DNA of 64,000 bases from the NCBI GenBank assembly GCA_025128025.1, contig JAHLYR010000047.1, positions 62,001 to 126,000 of the forward strand, given 5' to 3'. A program made the position numbers and the translations under genes. Of this stretch, positions 50,450 to 61,162 are shown piece after piece (position 1 is the first letter of the stretch; each line of letters starts with the position of its first letter). The notes under the pieces were generated by a model that was not told the origin of the DNA, searched no databases, and saw only the letters and a program-made list of their open reading frames with translations. This stretch comes from Synechococcus sp. CS-1330. GTDB taxonomy: Bacteria; Cyanobacteriota; Cyanobacteriia; PCC-6307; Cyanobiaceae.

Positions 50450-53400
50450 TCAATCCTCCTCGCTCAGGGCCACTAGATCTTTGAGCTGGCCCACATCAAA
50501 GCCGCCTAGCCAGTCTTCACCGGAGCCGACGATCTCGGCGGCCAGCTTTGATTTCTCCTTGATCATGCGGTCGATCTTTTCTTCCACTGAGCCGCTGGTG
50601 ATGAACTTGTGCACCAGCACCCGATTTTGTTGGCCGATCCGATAGGCCCGGTCGGTGGCCTGGTTTTCCACGGCCGGGTTCCACCAGCGGTCGATGTGGA
50701 AGACGTGGCTGGCCCGGGTGAGGTTGAGGCCCACACCGCCAGCTTTGAGCGACAGCAAAAACAGCTGGGGGCCGCGGGGGTCGTCCTGGAAGCGATCGAC
50801 CATGGCCTGGCGTTCGGTTTTGCTGGTGCTGCCGTAAAGGAACGGCACCTCCTGGCGCCATTTGCGCTCCAGGTGGGCCTTGAGTAGCAGCCCCCATTCG
50901 GCGAACTGGGTGAACAGCAACGCCCGGTCGCCCGCCTCGATCACCTCCTCGAGGATCTCTTCGAGCCGCTGCAACTTGCCGCTGCGGCTGCTGAAGCTGC
51001 CGTTGCCGCTGGCCAGCACGGCCTCGGCGTTTTCCTTCAGGGCCAGGGCCGGGTGGTTGCAGATCTGCTTGAGCTTGGTGAGCAGGGCCAGCACCTGGCC
51101 GTGCTTCTGGCCCAGCGGTGCCCGGGCGATGGCATCGAGGCTCTCGTCGACTGTTTTGTTGTAGAGCTTCTTCTGCTCTGGAGCCAGGCCCACCCATTCG
51201 TTGAGCTCCACCTTCTCCGGCAGGTCGGAAATGATCGACTTGTCGGTTTTGAGGCGCCGCAGGATGAACGGCCCCACCCGGCTTTTGAGATCCCGCAGCG
51301 ACGACATGTCGCCGTAGCGCTCGATCGGCAGCCGGTAGCGCTGGCGGAAGAAGGGCTCATCGCCGAGCACCTTGGGGTTGAGGAAATCCATCAGCGCCCA
51401 CAGCTCGCTGACGCGGTTTTCCACCGGCGTGCCGGTGAGGGCAATCCGGAAGCGGCTGCCCCCTTTGCCGCCGCGGCTAGGGCGGGCCAGGTCCCGGGCC
51501 GCTTGGCTCTGCTTGGCGGTGTGGTTTTTGATCGCCTGGGCTTCGTCGATCACCACCCCTTGCCAGTCGATGCTCTCGAGCAGCTCGCTGTCGCGCTGCA
51601 GCAGGCCGTAGCTGGTGAGCACCAGATCCACGCCCTTAAGGGCTTTTTTGAGGGCCTCGGGGCTGCTCGGCCGGCGCGGGCCGTAGTGCTCCCGCACGCC
51701 CAGCTCGGGGGTGAAGCCATGGGCTTCCCGCTTCCAGTTGGTGAGCACCGAGGTAGGCGCCACCAGCAGCACCGGTCGCTTGAGTTCGTCTTCGGCCTTG
51801 AGGTGCTGCAGGAAGGCCAGCAGCTGGATCGTTTTGCCCAGGCCCATGTCGTCGGCCAGGCAGGCGCCTTGGTCGAAGCGGTGCAGGAAGGCCAGCCAGC
51901 CCAGGCCCCGCTCCTGATAGGGCCGCAGCTGGCCTGAGAAGCCAGGTGGGGCGGGCAGGGGGTCGGGGGCCTTCTGCTGGTGGTATTGCTCCAGCACGGC
52001 CTGCAGCCGCGGGCCGGCGTCGAAGCGGTGCACCGGTAGCCGGTGGAAGGTGTCGCCATCGCTGGCGGTGAGCCGCAGGGCGTCGTCGAGGCTGAGGCCC
52101 GGATCGGCAACGCTGAAACGCTCGGCATTGCGCAGATCGGCGGGGCGCAGCTCGATCCAGGCGCCCTTGTGCAGCACAAGCGGGCTGCGCTTGGCCTGCA
52201 GGCGTTCTAGGTCCCGCAGCGTCAAGGTGACCCCGCCGATCATGAATTCCCATTCCCAGGTGAGCGTTTCGCCCAAGGTGAAGCCGCGCGATTTCTCCGG
52301 CAGCTCGGCCTTGATCGACAGGCCCAAGCGGCTGGCCAGGCCCCCTGCGAGGCTGGCCGGCAGCACCACGCCCACGCCCACATCGCGCAGCTGGTGGGCG
52401 CCGGTGCGCACCAGCACAAACGCCTCGGCTGGCGTGAGCTGCATCGTTTCCGGGGTGGCCGAATCCAGCCCCCGCACGATCGGTTCAAACACCGTCAAGG
52501 CCCGGCCCATTCCTTCGAGCAGTAGCTCACTCGGTTGGGGTACGGCCACTTCGCCCATCTGCAGGCCCCGATCTCCGGCGGCCCAGACGGCGGCGGCGGG
52601 CACCCGCAGGCTCGGGTCGGCTTCCGCTTGCAGCCCGAAGCGCAGCTCCCACAGCTCCTCGCTCTCGGCGGGGGTGAACAGCTCCAGGCAGGTGCGGGCT
52701 GGCTCCACCTTTCCCGCCACCCCTTCACGCCAGTGGTGGGTGGCGATGCTGAGCCGCTCCAGCTCCTCCTCGCCCAGGGCAAGGCTGCCATCGCCCTTGC
52801 CCAGGGCCTTCTGCCAGGCCACCAGCAAGGGATCGAGCCCTTCGGCGCTTGGACTGAAGCCCACCCGCAGCTGGCCATCGAGCAGGGCTTCCAGCAGGCT
52901 GGCCACCCGCAGGCGCCCGCTGCCGGGGCGGCGGCAGGCCAGGGAGGGGTCGCCGCTGGGGCCGGCGGCCAGGGCGCAGGTGGCCACTTGGGGCAGGCCG
53001 CTGGCGAGGTCTTCTAGGCGGCGGCGGTCGTCTTCGCGGTTGAGCAGGGGCAGCCAGCGGGCCTTGCCCTCGGCGATCTGGGGCAGCCAGCGGCCGCGGG
53101 CGATCAGGCTCAGGGCCCAGCGCTGCAGGTGACTCCACCAGCGCAGCTCATCGGCCATCTCAGGGTGCTCACCCGCCAGGGGCACCTGGCTGAGCCATTC
53201 GCCCGCATTGGCAGCATCGAGGGCCCAGCCCTCCACCTGCCAGGGCCACCACTCCAGCTGTTTGGGAATCGGTTCGCCGGCCTGCAGGGGCAGGCCGCTC
53301 CAGCTGCTGGCGCTGGTGCGGCGGCCCTTGGCAGCCTGGTTGCGGCTGGGCAGGCTCAGGGTGGCCCGGGCTGGGCGCAGGGCCTCTGACCACAGCCCGT

Positions 53401-53569
53401 TGTCGTCGAGCCAGGTGGCCAGGTCGTCTTCATTGAGGGCTAGCGGGTGCTCAGGGGCCTCCAGCTTTGGCACGGCAGGGGCCGCCACCCGCCAGGTGTC
53501 GGCCCACAGGAATAGGCGGCCGCCCGAACCCTCGGGGGGAAACAGCCAGGTGGCGTGCAGCAGGCTCAT
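50450..53569 (-). CDS. SNF2-family DEAD/DEAH-like helicase
   Basis: About 1039 residues from ATG 53569 ([10 protein letters not shown]). The N-terminal 450 residues are a family-specific region; the ATPase has Walker [15 protein letters not shown], motif [13 protein letters not shown], and the C-terminal helicase lobe with [36 protein letters not shown] and [11 protein letters not shown]. Such bacterial SNF2 proteins are encoded with SWIM proteins and may remodel RNA polymerase or DNA complexes; a defined role is lacking. It heads the three-gene SNF2-SWIM-MEKHLA operon. Confidence 0.93.
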   Translation of the reverse strand: MSLLHATWLFPPEGSGGRLFLWADTWRVAAPAVPKLEAPEHPLALNEDDLATWLDDNGLWSEALRPARATLSLPSRNQAAKGRRTSASSWSGLPLQAGEPIPKQLEWWPWQVEGWALDAANAGEWLSQVPLAGEHPEMADELRWWSHLQRWALSLIARGRWLPQIAEGKARWLPLLNREDDRRRLEDLASGLPQVATCALAAGPSGDPSLACRRPGSGRLRVASLLEALLDGQLRVGFSPSAEGLDPLLVAWQKALGKGDGSLALGEEELERLSIATHHWREGVAGKVEPARTCLELFTPAESEELWELRFGLQAEADPSLRVPAAAVWAAGDRGLQMGEVAVPQPSELLLEGMGRALTVFEPIVRGLDSATPETMQLTPAEAFVLVRTGAHQLRDVGVGVVLPASLAGGLASRLGLSIKAELPEKSRGFTLGETLTWEWEFMIGGVTLTLRDLERLQAKRSPLVLHKGAWIELRPADLRNAERFSVADPGLSLDDALRLTASDGDTFHRLPVHRFDAGPRLQAVLEQYHQQKAPDPLPAPPGFSGQLRPYQERGLGWLAFLHRFDQGACLADDMGLGKTIQLLAFLQHLKAEDELKRPVLLVAPTSVLTNWKREAHGFTPELGVREHYGPRRPSSPEALKKALKGVDLVLTSYGLLQRDSELLESIDWQGVVIDEAQAIKNHTAKQSQAARDLARPSRGGKGGSRFRIALTGTPVENRVSELWALMDFLNPKVLGDEPFFRQRYRLPIERYGDMSSLRDLKSRVGPFILRRLKTDKSIISDLPEKVELNEWVGLAPEQKKLYNKTVDESLDAIARAPLGQKHGQVLALLTKLKQICNHPALALKENAEAVLASGNGSFSSRSGKLQRLEEILEEVIEAGDRALLFTQFAEWGLLLKAHLERKWRQEVPFLYGSTSKTERQAMVDRFQDDPRGPQLFLLSLKAGGVGLNLTRASHVFHIDRWWNPAVENQATDRAYRIGQQNRVLVHKFITSGSVEEKIDRMIKEKSKLAAEIVGSGEDWLGGFDVGQLKDLVALSEED

Positions 53570-53579
53570 GAACCCGGCC

Positions 53580-53984
53580 TTACGGCCGTCGGGCGGGCAG
53601 GAGGCGTGGGGCCAAGCGCTGCGCTGAATGCAGCACCAAGGCACTGCCGATCAGCGGCAGCCAGAGCGGCAGCCACCCGCGGATCGACTCCATCATCACA
53701 GTTGGCAGGCCCGATGTCAGCTCTAGGGGGCTGCCGAGGCTGCGAATTCCACACACCGCACCCACCAACCCCGCCTGTAGGTGGCTGTCGTCGGGGTCGA
53801 CCCGCTGCAAGTGAAAGGCCAGCAGACCATAAAAAAAGCCGCAGCCCGCCGAGCGCAGGGCTGGATCCAGCCCTGCTGCCACCAGCTCTGGCAGGCCTGC
53901 TACGGCACCGGCGGCCAGGGCCCAACCGATCGAGCGGAGCCTTAGATCCGCTCGACTGATCGCAGTTGTCTTGAGGCTGCTCAA
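53580..53984 (-). CDS. Hypothetical membrane protein (134 residues)
   Basis: From a TTG at 53984 (no ATG fits) the frame encodes a protein with at least three hydrophobic segments (IGWALAAGAVAGLPELVAAG, GCGFFYGLLAFHL, and WLPLWLPLIGSALVLHSAQ). It ends 10 bases before the SNF2 start and is read in the same direction, so it may belong to that transcript. No family recognised. Confidence 0.5.
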   Translation of the reverse strand: MSSLKTTAISRADLRLRSIGWALAAGAVAGLPELVAAGLDPALRSAGCGFFYGLLAFHLQRVDPDDSHLQAGLVGAVCGIRSLGSPLELTSGLPTVMMESIRGWLPLWLPLIGSALVLHSAQRLAPRLLPARRP

Positions 53985-54508
53985 GCCCGGTGCTTTGGTA
54001 TCAGCCAGAAATCATGCCTGCTTTGCTGGGCAGGTGGCAGTAGGTTTGATATGTGGTCAGGCTATGTACAACTTCCATCTAGCCCTGCACAAGGTCTAGC
54101 CAAGGAGGACCATTTGGAAGGCCAAGTCATTTCCCAGGAAGGGTTAGTAAGTTTGCCATGGCGTAATACCCTGCTGTATAAATTTAAGTCTCGCTGCGGC
54201 GACCAGACGCTTGCCAGACGCGGCATGTACTTTGCGGCAGCGGTAAAGGCAGCTGTGTTTTGTATGAGTCCCTTGACTTGGCTGCACCCTCCTTTCAGCA
54301 CGGCAGGGATCCCTTAACCCCATGGCCTTCACCAGATGCTGGCCCAGTCGGAAGCAATAAATCCCACGCTAAATCTGATCGTTAATTTTTGTTAAATAGT
54401 TTGCACGGCATCCATGGCTGTTTCGGGAGTTCGTCCTGAAATGAGTTTATTATTGTTGCCAGGGAAGATTATGTTTCCTTTCGGCTCTGATTATTCGGCG
54501 CAAGGACC
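53985..54508. other. Intergenic region before the polyferredoxin gene
   Basis: About 524 bases. A plus frame at 54051-54317 and minus frames opposite it have poor codon use and no ribosome-binding site. The last 120 bases are A/T-rich, with GTTAATTTTTGTTAAATAG around 54381-54400, and probably hold the promoter for 54509. No RNA gene is recognised. Confidence 0.4.
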
Positions 54509-55702
54509 ATGAATATCTTTAATTCTGTGTCTGAGCGGCAGGTTCGTCTTCTTCGCTGGGGCTTGGTAGCTGGATGGCTTTTGCTGATTCTTTCCCTGCT
54601 GATCTCGCCCTGGTATTCCCTAGAGCTCCATCGCTGGGCCGGAGGCATGGTTCCCTGTGCCCTAGGCGTTTCCTGCGAGCTTCATCGACATGACGGCAAC
54701 CGGATCTTCTGGGGTCTGGTTGTGCCCGCTGGTCTGCTGGTGATTGTGGCGTTGAGCCATGAGGTCTGGCGGCGCACCTGTCCCCTTGCCTTTGTTTCCC
54801 AGTTGTTCAGGGCCCTGGGCTGGCAGCGCACGCAACTGGGCAAGACGGGTCGTCGTGAAGTTGTAAAGGTGTCGCCTGAGTCCTGGCTGGGCCGCTATCA
54901 CATCCAGCTGCAATGGTCGCTTTTGATTGCAGGGCTGGTGCTCCGCCTGCTGGTAGTGAATAGCAGTCCGCTCGGGCTTGGGTTGCTGTTGTTGCTCACG
55001 ATTGGTGCTTCCCTGGGGGTTGGCTGGGCCTATGGAGGTAAGGCCTGGTGTCAGTACGTCTGCCCCATGGCGCCCGTGCAGGCCATTCTGATCGGACCTC
55101 GCAGTCTTCTGGGCAGCTCAGCCCATCTGGGCGGCAAGTCAAAGATGACCCAGTCAATGTGCCGAAGCGTTGGCGAGCTTGGTAAAGAGACCAGCGCCTG
55201 TGTGGCCTGTCAGAGCCCTTGCATCGATATTGATTCTGAACGGCTCTATTGGCAGACCCTGCGCGGGAAGCGTGGTTTGGACTGGGCTTGGTATTCCTAC
55301 CCTGGGTTGATTTTCGCCTTCTTCTTGCTCATCCAGTGGCAGGGCGATGGTGATATCAATTACCTGAGAAGTGGCCGCTGGGCCTATGACAATGCTCTTG
55401 CCGAACGGGTGCTCACACCGCTGGGCGGGTTCAGTCGCACAGTGACAGAGCCGATCCTTCAGCCCCTCCAGGTGTTGCTGCCGAAGGCTCCTGTGTTGCC
55501 GCCTCCAAAGCAGAAGTCTTTATTCCCATCCCAATTGCCTAGGTCGGGCAATTGGAGGGCTCGCCCTGTTCCTCCTGAGCAGGATCCTCCGGTCGAGCAA
55601 AGTGATTCTTCTAAGGATTCAATGCACGATAAGGGTCAGTTGCTGGATCACATGCCGCCAGATTTCATTGGTGGTAGTCGCAAGTCAGGAAGCGCATTCT
55701 AG
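54509..55702 (+). CDS. Membrane polyferredoxin (NosR/NapH-like 4Fe-4S protein)
   Basis: 397 residues. Two N-terminal helices flank a short periplasmic loop (GMVPCALGVSCEL); further helices around residues 70-90, 135-180 and 265-280. Iron-sulfur cysteines: CPLAFVSQ, then WCQYVCPMAPVQAI, then MCRS and CVACQSPC. This is the layout of the membrane ferredoxins of the NosR/NapH/RdxA group, which pass electrons across the membrane. The C-terminal 80 residues are Pro/Ser/Asp-rich and not part of that fold. The redox partner is unknown. The downstream gene starts 34 bases later and is probably co-transcribed. Confidence 0.8.
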   Translation: MNIFNSVSERQVRLLRWGLVAGWLLLILSLLISPWYSLELHRWAGGMVPCALGVSCELHRHDGNRIFWGLVVPAGLLVIVALSHEVWRRTCPLAFVSQLFRALGWQRTQLGKTGRREVVKVSPESWLGRYHIQLQWSLLIAGLVLRLLVVNSSPLGLGLLLLLTIGASLGVGWAYGGKAWCQYVCPMAPVQAILIGPRSLLGSSAHLGGKSKMTQSMCRSVGELGKETSACVACQSPCIDIDSERLYWQTLRGKRGLDWAWYSYPGLIFAFFLLIQWQGDGDINYLRSGRWAYDNALAERVLTPLGGFSRTVTEPILQPLQVLLPKAPVLPPPKQKSLFPSQLPRSGNWRARPVPPEQDPPVEQSDSSKDSMHDKGQLLDHMPPDFIGGSRKSGSAF

Positions 55703-55736
55703 ATCTAGTTATTGTCTTTTTTAGGATAAATAGCTT

Positions 55737-57239
55737 ATGTCTGCTGCTATTGGGTTCATTGTCCCCTGGGCTCTTCCGCGGCTGGTCTCGATACCAGCTT
55801 TGCTGCTATTCGCTGGTGTCATCTCCTTTCTGTTGTTTAAGGAGATTGAGCGGCTGCAGCGGCGCTGGCTGTCAGATCAGGGTTATGCCTTGGCTGCGGA
55901 TATGGCGATCCAGCGCACGCGTTTGATTGCCTCTTTTCTGGCGATCAACAGTTTTTTCTGGTTCGCTGATCCCACCCTTGGACTTGCTGGTGGTGTGGGA
56001 GGACAGCTGGTGCGCTCCCTGATGCTTGTGGTCACCGCTGCTTGGCTGGCTAGGGGGTGGCGACGCAGTCCTGACGATTATCGCCGGGAAAGTCTCAGTG
56101 TGAGCCTGCGTCGTCAGCTGGAGCCCCTCGAGCCTCAGTTGCAGGCTGCATTGGATGGCCGATCCCTGGCCCAGTTATCGGCGGCGGAAGTGTTTACCCT
56201 GGCCAAGGCGCTTCCTGCGCACCTGCGCACGAACACCCTCACGATCTATCGCAATGTGCTCGAGGACATGTTCAGTTCCGGGCGCCTCGATCGGGCTTCG
56301 GCCTTTCTGCAGCTGGAGGAACTTCGGGGTGTCCTCGGCCTGCAGGAAGCCGATCACCATGAGGCCCTGCGGGAACTGGCGCTCCGCGATCCCGGCCTGC
56401 TCGAACTCGATGCCCGACAGCGCCAGGCCAGAGATCTGCGCCAGGCTGCTGCTACTGAAGCGGTTGCCGATCTGCTCGATCTCGGGTCTGGATCGCCGGC
56501 CCAGCTAGATGCCCTGACGCCAAGGCAACGCCAACGATTGGAGCGCCTGCGTCAGCAGAGCGGCCTTGAGGATGCGGCTTGGGCCGCGGTGCTGGCAGCT
56601 TTCGATCCCTCGGCCTCCCTGCGCTCTCCCCTGATCGCCAGGAATCTGGAGCTCCTGGCGCTGCTGATCGAATCCCGCCGGAGCGTCGCTCAGGCCTGCG
56701 AGCATGAATTGCTGATGCAGCCACTATTGGTTGCTCTCGATCTCCAGATCGTGAGTGTGTTGGTCAACCTCGCGCCGGCGATGGCGAAGGGTCTGGAGGA
56801 CGAGCTGCAGCTCGTCTGGGAGCGCCTGCTCCGGCAGCTGCCGGGTTCGGTGGAGATACGACTTGACCTCAGGGGGATTCGCCTGCCGGCTACGGATCCT
56901 GGGCCGGAGTCCAGTGAGGCCGAGACGGCGTTAGCCCCGCCCCCCCTGGATGGGGTGCTCCAGGAGCTGTGGCAGGACCCCGATCCGCTTACGGCCGCCT
57001 GGGCGCTCTGGATGTTGCGTCGGCGCAACCCGGAGTTGGCGTCGTCCGTATTCCGTCAGCCCCGCCTCGGACTGCCCAGCTCGAAACAGTCCGCCTTGCT
57101 TCTGAGCCAGATCGACCAGCCGGGCATTTCGGTGACAGCTCTGGAAACGCGGCTGCTGGAGATCCTGAGCCTGGATGCATCTGCCTCCCAATGCAGTCCT
57201 GCCGCGTTGCTTGACCGGGCCAGTACCAGTGCAGTCTGA
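55737..57239 (+). CDS. Unknown membrane-anchored helical protein, partner of the polyferredoxin gene
   Basis: 500 residues from ATG 55737. Three hydrophobic segments in the first 110 residues (IGFIVPWALPRLVSIPALLL, LIASFLAINSFFWFADPTLG, LVRSLMLVVTAAWLARGW), then about 380 residues that are almost wholly helical. Around residue 175-225 the phrase TIYRNVLEDMFSSGRLDRAS then LQLEELRGVLGLQEADHHEA has the pattern of a TerB-like or EF-hand-like helical unit seen in various signalling proteins; a second similar unit may lie near residues 255-285. No enzyme motif. It is linked to the polyferredoxin gene by position. Function not known. Confidence 0.65.
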   Translation: MSAAIGFIVPWALPRLVSIPALLLFAGVISFLLFKEIERLQRRWLSDQGYALAADMAIQRTRLIASFLAINSFFWFADPTLGLAGGVGGQLVRSLMLVVTAAWLARGWRRSPDDYRRESLSVSLRRQLEPLEPQLQAALDGRSLAQLSAAEVFTLAKALPAHLRTNTLTIYRNVLEDMFSSGRLDRASAFLQLEELRGVLGLQEADHHEALRELALRDPGLLELDARQRQARDLRQAAATEAVADLLDLGSGSPAQLDALTPRQRQRLERLRQQSGLEDAAWAAVLAAFDPSASLRSPLIARNLELLALLIESRRSVAQACEHELLMQPLLVALDLQIVSVLVNLAPAMAKGLEDELQLVWERLLRQLPGSVEIRLDLRGIRLPATDPGPESSEAETALAPPPLDGVLQELWQDPDPLTAAWALWMLRRRNPELASSVFRQPRLGLPSSKQSALLLSQIDQPGISVTALETRLLEILSLDASASQCSPAALLDRASTSAV

Positions 57240-57318
57240 TTGACTGATCTGGCGCTGGATGGCGCCGCTGACGCTGGGCGATCATGACTTCTCAGTCTTG
57301 CTTCGCTTCCGATCTGCC

Positions 57319-59997
57319 ATGGCTGCCGTTCCTTGCGCCCCGTTCTCCGCCGGTGATGATCTCCCCCGCAGCGGAGCCGAGATCCGCGAGGCTTTTCTCA
57401 ATTTCTATGGGCAGCGCCAGCACCGGCGCATGCCTAGCGCTTCGCTGATCCCGGACGACCCGACGGTGCTGCTCACCATCGCCGGCATGCTGCCGTTCAA
57501 GCCGGTGTTCCTGGGGCAGGCGCCGCGGCCGGCGCCTAGGGCCACCAGCTCCCAGAAGTGCATCCGCACCAACGACATCGAAAACGTGGGTCGCACGGCG
57601 AGGCATCACACGTTTTTTGAGATGCTCGGCAACTTCTCCTTTGGCGATTACTTCAAGGAGCAGGCGATCGCCTGGGCTTGGGAGCTGAGCACCGGGGTGT
57701 TCGGCCTCTCGCCCAACAACCTTGTGGTGAGTGTGTTCCGCGAAGACGATGAGGCAGGCGCGATCTGGCGCGACGTGGTTGGGGTAAACCCCAAGCGGAT
57801 CATTCGCATGGATGAGGCCGACAACTTCTGGGCCTCAGGCCCCACCGGCCCCTGCGGCCCCTGCTCGGAGATCTACTACGACTTCAAGCCCGAACTCGGC
57901 GACGACGGCATCGACCTGGAAGACGACTCGCGCTTCATCGAGTTCTACAACCTGGTGTTCATGCAATACAACCGAGACGCGGAGGGCACCCTCACGCCGC
58001 TGGCCAACCGCAACATCGATACGGGCTTGGGGCTTGAGCGCATGGCCCAGATCCTGCAGTCGGTGCCGAACAACTACGAAACTGATCTTATCTACCCGCT
58101 GATTGAAACGGCGGCGGGATTGGCGGGGATTGCGTACCCCGCCCTCGACGCCAAGGGCAAAACAAGCCTCAAGGTGATCGGCGACCACAGCCGTGCCATC
58201 ACCCAGCTGATCTGCGACGGCGTCACGGCTAGCAATTTGGGCCGCGGCTACATCCTAAGGCGCCTGCTGCGCCGGGTCGTGCGCCACGGCCGGCTGCTGG
58301 GCATCGACAAGCCATTTCTGGCGGCGATGGGTGAGGCGTCGATCACGTTGATGGCAGCCGCCTACCCCCAGCTGCTGGAGCGCCGTGAGGTGATCCTGGC
58401 CGAGCTGGAGCGCGAGGAGGCCCGCTTCCTGGAAACCCTGGAGCGGGGCGAGAAGCTGCTGGCGGAGGTGCTGGCGGCCAAGCCCAAGCAGATCAGCGGC
58501 GAGCAGGCCTTCGAGCTCTACGACACCTACGGCTTCCCGCTGGAGCTCACCGAGGAGATCGCCGAGGAGCAGGGGCTCTCGGTGGACGTGGCCGGTTTTG
58601 AGGCGGCGATGGAGGCCCAGCGCCAGCGGGCCAAGGCCGCGGCCGTGAGCATCGACCTCACCCTGCAGGGGGCGATTGAGCAGATGGCGGCCGCCGCCGA
58701 GGCCACCGCCTTCAAGGGCTACGAGGCCCTGGAGCACCCCAGCTGCGTGCTGGCCCTGGTCGTGAACGGTGAACCGGCGGAGCAGGCGACGGCCGGCGAC
58801 ACAGTGCAACTGGTGCTCGACTCCACCCCCTTCTATGGCGAGGGCGGCGGCCAGGTGGGTGACCGGGGTGTGCTCTCAGGCGATGGCGTGATCGTGAGCA
58901 TCGAGGGTGTGAGCCGCAACCGCTCAGTGTTTGTGCACAGCGGCCAGATTGAGCGCGGCAGTTTGGCGATTGGGGCCCTGGTTACGGCTCGGGTGGATGC
59001 CGCCTGCCGCCGCCGCGCCCAGGCCAACCACACGGCCACCCACCTGCTGCAGGCGGCGCTCAAGCAAATTGTCGATCCGGCCATCGGCCAGGCCGGCTCC
59101 CTGGTGGACTTCGACCGCCTGCGCTTCGATTTCCACTGCCCCCGGGCCGTGACCCCGGCGGAGCTCGAGCAGATCGAGGCCCTGATCAACGGCTGGATCA
59201 GCGAGGCCCACACCCTCCAAGTGCAAGAGATGGCGATCGAGCAGGCCAAGGCCGCCGGCGCCGTGGCGATGTTTGGCGAGAAGTACGCCGAGGTGGTGCG
59301 GGTGGTGGATGTGCCGGGCGTCTCGATGGAGCTCTGCGGCGGCACCCACGTAGCCAACACCGCTGAGATCGGCCTGTTCAAGATCGTGAGCGAGGGCGGC
59401 GTGGCTGCCGGCATCCGCCGCATCGAGGCGGTGGCCGGCCCGGCGGTGCTGGCCTACCTCAAGGAGCGCGAGGCGGTGGTGAAACCCCTGGCCGAGCGCT
59501 TCAAGGCCCAGCCAGGCGAAATCGTGGAGAGGGTGGTGGCGCTGGCCGATGAGCTCAAGGCCACGCAAAAAGCCTTGGCGGCAGCCCGCAGCGAGCTGGC
59601 GAGCGCCAAGGCCGGCGCCCTGGTGCACAAGGCCGAGCCCCTCGGCGACTACCGGTTGCTGGTGAGCCGGCTCGATGGCGTCGACGGCGCTGGCTTGCAG
59701 AATGCCGCCCAGGGCCTGGCCGACCAGCTGGGCGACGGCGCTGCCGTGGTGCTGGGCGGTCTGCCCGATCCGGCCGATCTGGCCAAGGTGATTTTGGTGG
59801 CGGCCTTTGGCCAGGCGGTGATCGCGGCCGGGCCCAAGGCCGGGGCCTTCATCGGCGCGGTGGCCAAGGCCTGTGGCGGCGGCGGCGGCGGCCGGCCCAA
59901 CTTGGCCCAAGCTGGCGGCCGGGATGGCGCGGCCCTGGATGGGGCGTTGGAGCAAGCGCGGGCGGAGCTCACCGCATCGTTGCTGGTTGTGGATTGA
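57319..59997 (+). CDS. alaS: Alanyl-tRNA synthetase
   Basis: About 892 residues from ATG 57319 ([10 protein letters not shown]); an in-frame ATG at 57259 would add 20 residues that lack family character. Class II core: [41 protein letters not shown] and the motif 2/3 region with [13 protein letters not shown]. The editing domain has the zinc set HTATHLLQ and [15 protein letters not shown], and the C-Ala domain ends with a glycine-rich [15 protein letters not shown]. It charges tRNA-Ala. No defect seen. Confidence 0.98.
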   Translation: MAAVPCAPFSAGDDLPRSGAEIREAFLNFYGQRQHRRMPSASLIPDDPTVLLTIAGMLPFKPVFLGQAPRPAPRATSSQKCIRTNDIENVGRTARHHTFFEMLGNFSFGDYFKEQAIAWAWELSTGVFGLSPNNLVVSVFREDDEAGAIWRDVVGVNPKRIIRMDEADNFWASGPTGPCGPCSEIYYDFKPELGDDGIDLEDDSRFIEFYNLVFMQYNRDAEGTLTPLANRNIDTGLGLERMAQILQSVPNNYETDLIYPLIETAAGLAGIAYPALDAKGKTSLKVIGDHSRAITQLICDGVTASNLGRGYILRRLLRRVVRHGRLLGIDKPFLAAMGEASITLMAAAYPQLLERREVILAELEREEARFLETLERGEKLLAEVLAAKPKQISGEQAFELYDTYGFPLELTEEIAEEQGLSVDVAGFEAAMEAQRQRAKAAAVSIDLTLQGAIEQMAAAAEATAFKGYEALEHPSCVLALVVNGEPAEQATAGDTVQLVLDSTPFYGEGGGQVGDRGVLSGDGVIVSIEGVSRNRSVFVHSGQIERGSLAIGALVTARVDAACRRRAQANHTATHLLQAALKQIVDPAIGQAGSLVDFDRLRFDFHCPRAVTPAELEQIEALINGWISEAHTLQVQEMAIEQAKAAGAVAMFGEKYAEVVRVVDVPGVSMELCGGTHVANTAEIGLFKIVSEGGVAAGIRRIEAVAGPAVLAYLKEREAVVKPLAERFKAQPGEIVERVVALADELKATQKALAAARSELASAKAGALVHKAEPLGDYRLLVSRLDGVDGAGLQNAAQGLADQLGDGAAVVLGGLPDPADLAKVILVAAFGQAVIAAGPKAGAFIGAVAKACGGGGGGRPNLAQAGGRDGAALDGALEQARAELTASLLVVD

Positions 59998-60010
59998 TCT
60001 TGCTGATTGA

Positions 60011-61132
60011 CTACGGATCGGTGGTCGAGCCCTGGAGCCCATTTACATAGAAGGTGGCAACTTCACCAAGCCCCTTGGCCTGCACCAGTCCGCGGGACTC
60101 CAGAGCGAAATCGTTGCCCAGCAACTCGGCGGTCTGGGCGGAGATATGCACTCTCCCCGGGGTGCCACTGGATTCCATGCGGCTGGCCACATTCACCGAG
60201 TTGCCCCACAAGTCGTAGGTGAATTTGTGCTTGCCAATCACCCCGGCGACCACCGGGCCGCTGTGAATACCAATCCGCATCATCAGATCGGTGCTGTGGG
60301 CTTCGTTGAAGCGCGCCATCGCCTCGAGCATGAGCAAGGCCGTTGCCACAACGGCCTTGGCATGGTCGTTGCGCGCCTCCGGCAGCCCTCCCGCCAGCAT
60401 GTAGCAATCGCCGATGGTCTTGATTTTTTCGAGCCCTGCCTGCTCTACCAACTGGTCGAATTCCGAGAACAGGTTGTGCAGTACCTCGACAAGTTGGCCG
60501 GCAGTCATGCCCTGGGACATCTTCGTGAATCCAACTAGATCGGCGAAGAGAACGGAGACATTGGCGTGGCTGTCGGCGCAGCGATGCTCCCCCCCCTTGA
60601 GGCGTTCGGAGATCGCGACTGGCAGAATATTGAGCAGCAGCAGTTCAGATTTTTCCTGTTCCTGAATCAGCCGCAGGTGTTGGGATTCGAGTTGTTTGCG
60701 CTGATTGATTTCGATGTCACGCAGCTTTTTTTTCTCGAGGGATGAGGTGAGTCGGGCCCGCAATAGCACCTGGCTGAAGGGTTTGGGGAGATAGTCTTCC
60801 GCCCCCATCTCAATACAAGAAACCACCTCTTCGATCGCCTCTCCACCGGAAATCACGATCACCGGTAGGTTCCTCAGCTCCGGATTGGCCTGCATGCGGG
60901 CCAGCACGGCCAGGCCATTCATCTGGGGCATTTCCATATCTAGCAGCATCAGGTCAAATGCCTCCTGCTCGAGGCGCTCCAGGGCGTGCTGACCATCCAC
61001 GGCTTCCTCAATCTGCTCAACCCCCAGTTGACGCAGCGAGCGGGCGATGCCCATGCGCAGCATCTTGCTGTCGTCCACTATCAGGATGCGGGCATTGCTG
61101 AGCAGGTCTGTTTCGGGGATTGTCACGGGCAA
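60011..61132 (-). CDS. REC-adenylate cyclase (class III) response regulator
   Basis: 373 residues from TTG 61132; GTG 61126 (start of VTIPETDLL) is an alternative. N-terminal REC: ILIVDDSKMLRMGIARSL, phospho-Asp in LMLLDMEMPQMNG. Linked by a coiled coil (SSLEKKKLRDIEINQRKQL) to a class III cyclase: metal Asp in VLFADLVGFTKMSQG, the adenine-reading Lys and second metal Asp in EKIKTIGDCYM, and YDLWGNSVNVASRMES with the adenine Asp and transition-state Asn/Arg. The Lys/Asp pair points to cAMP, not cGMP. It is the last visible gene of the chemosensory operon, 30 bases after cheB. Confidence 0.93.
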   Translation of the reverse strand: MPVTIPETDLLSNARILIVDDSKMLRMGIARSLRQLGVEQIEEAVDGQHALERLEQEAFDLMLLDMEMPQMNGLAVLARMQANPELRNLPVIVISGGEAIEEVVSCIEMGAEDYLPKPFSQVLLRARLTSSLEKKKLRDIEINQRKQLESQHLRLIQEQEKSELLLLNILPVAISERLKGGEHRCADSHANVSVLFADLVGFTKMSQGMTAGQLVEVLHNLFSEFDQLVEQAGLEKIKTIGDCYMLAGGLPEARNDHAKAVVATALLMLEAMARFNEAHSTDLMMRIGIHSGPVVAGVIGKHKFTYDLWGNSVNVASRMESSGTPGRVHISAQTAELLGNDFALESRGLVQAKGLGEVATFYVNGLQGSTTDP

Positions 61133-61162
61133 GGGTGAGGCAGGGGGCGAGGTCGTTGGGAT

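Noticed and set aside
54051-54317. Plus-strand frame of 88 codons before the polyferredoxin gene
   Set aside because: Codon use unlike neighbours, no ribosome-binding site, no recognisable domain, and minus-strand frames of similar quality oppose it.
58924-60042. Long minus-strand frame opposite the end of alaS
   Set aside because: Antisense shadow of a GC-rich gene: His/Ala/Gly/Arg-rich composition with no domain; alaS itself is certain.
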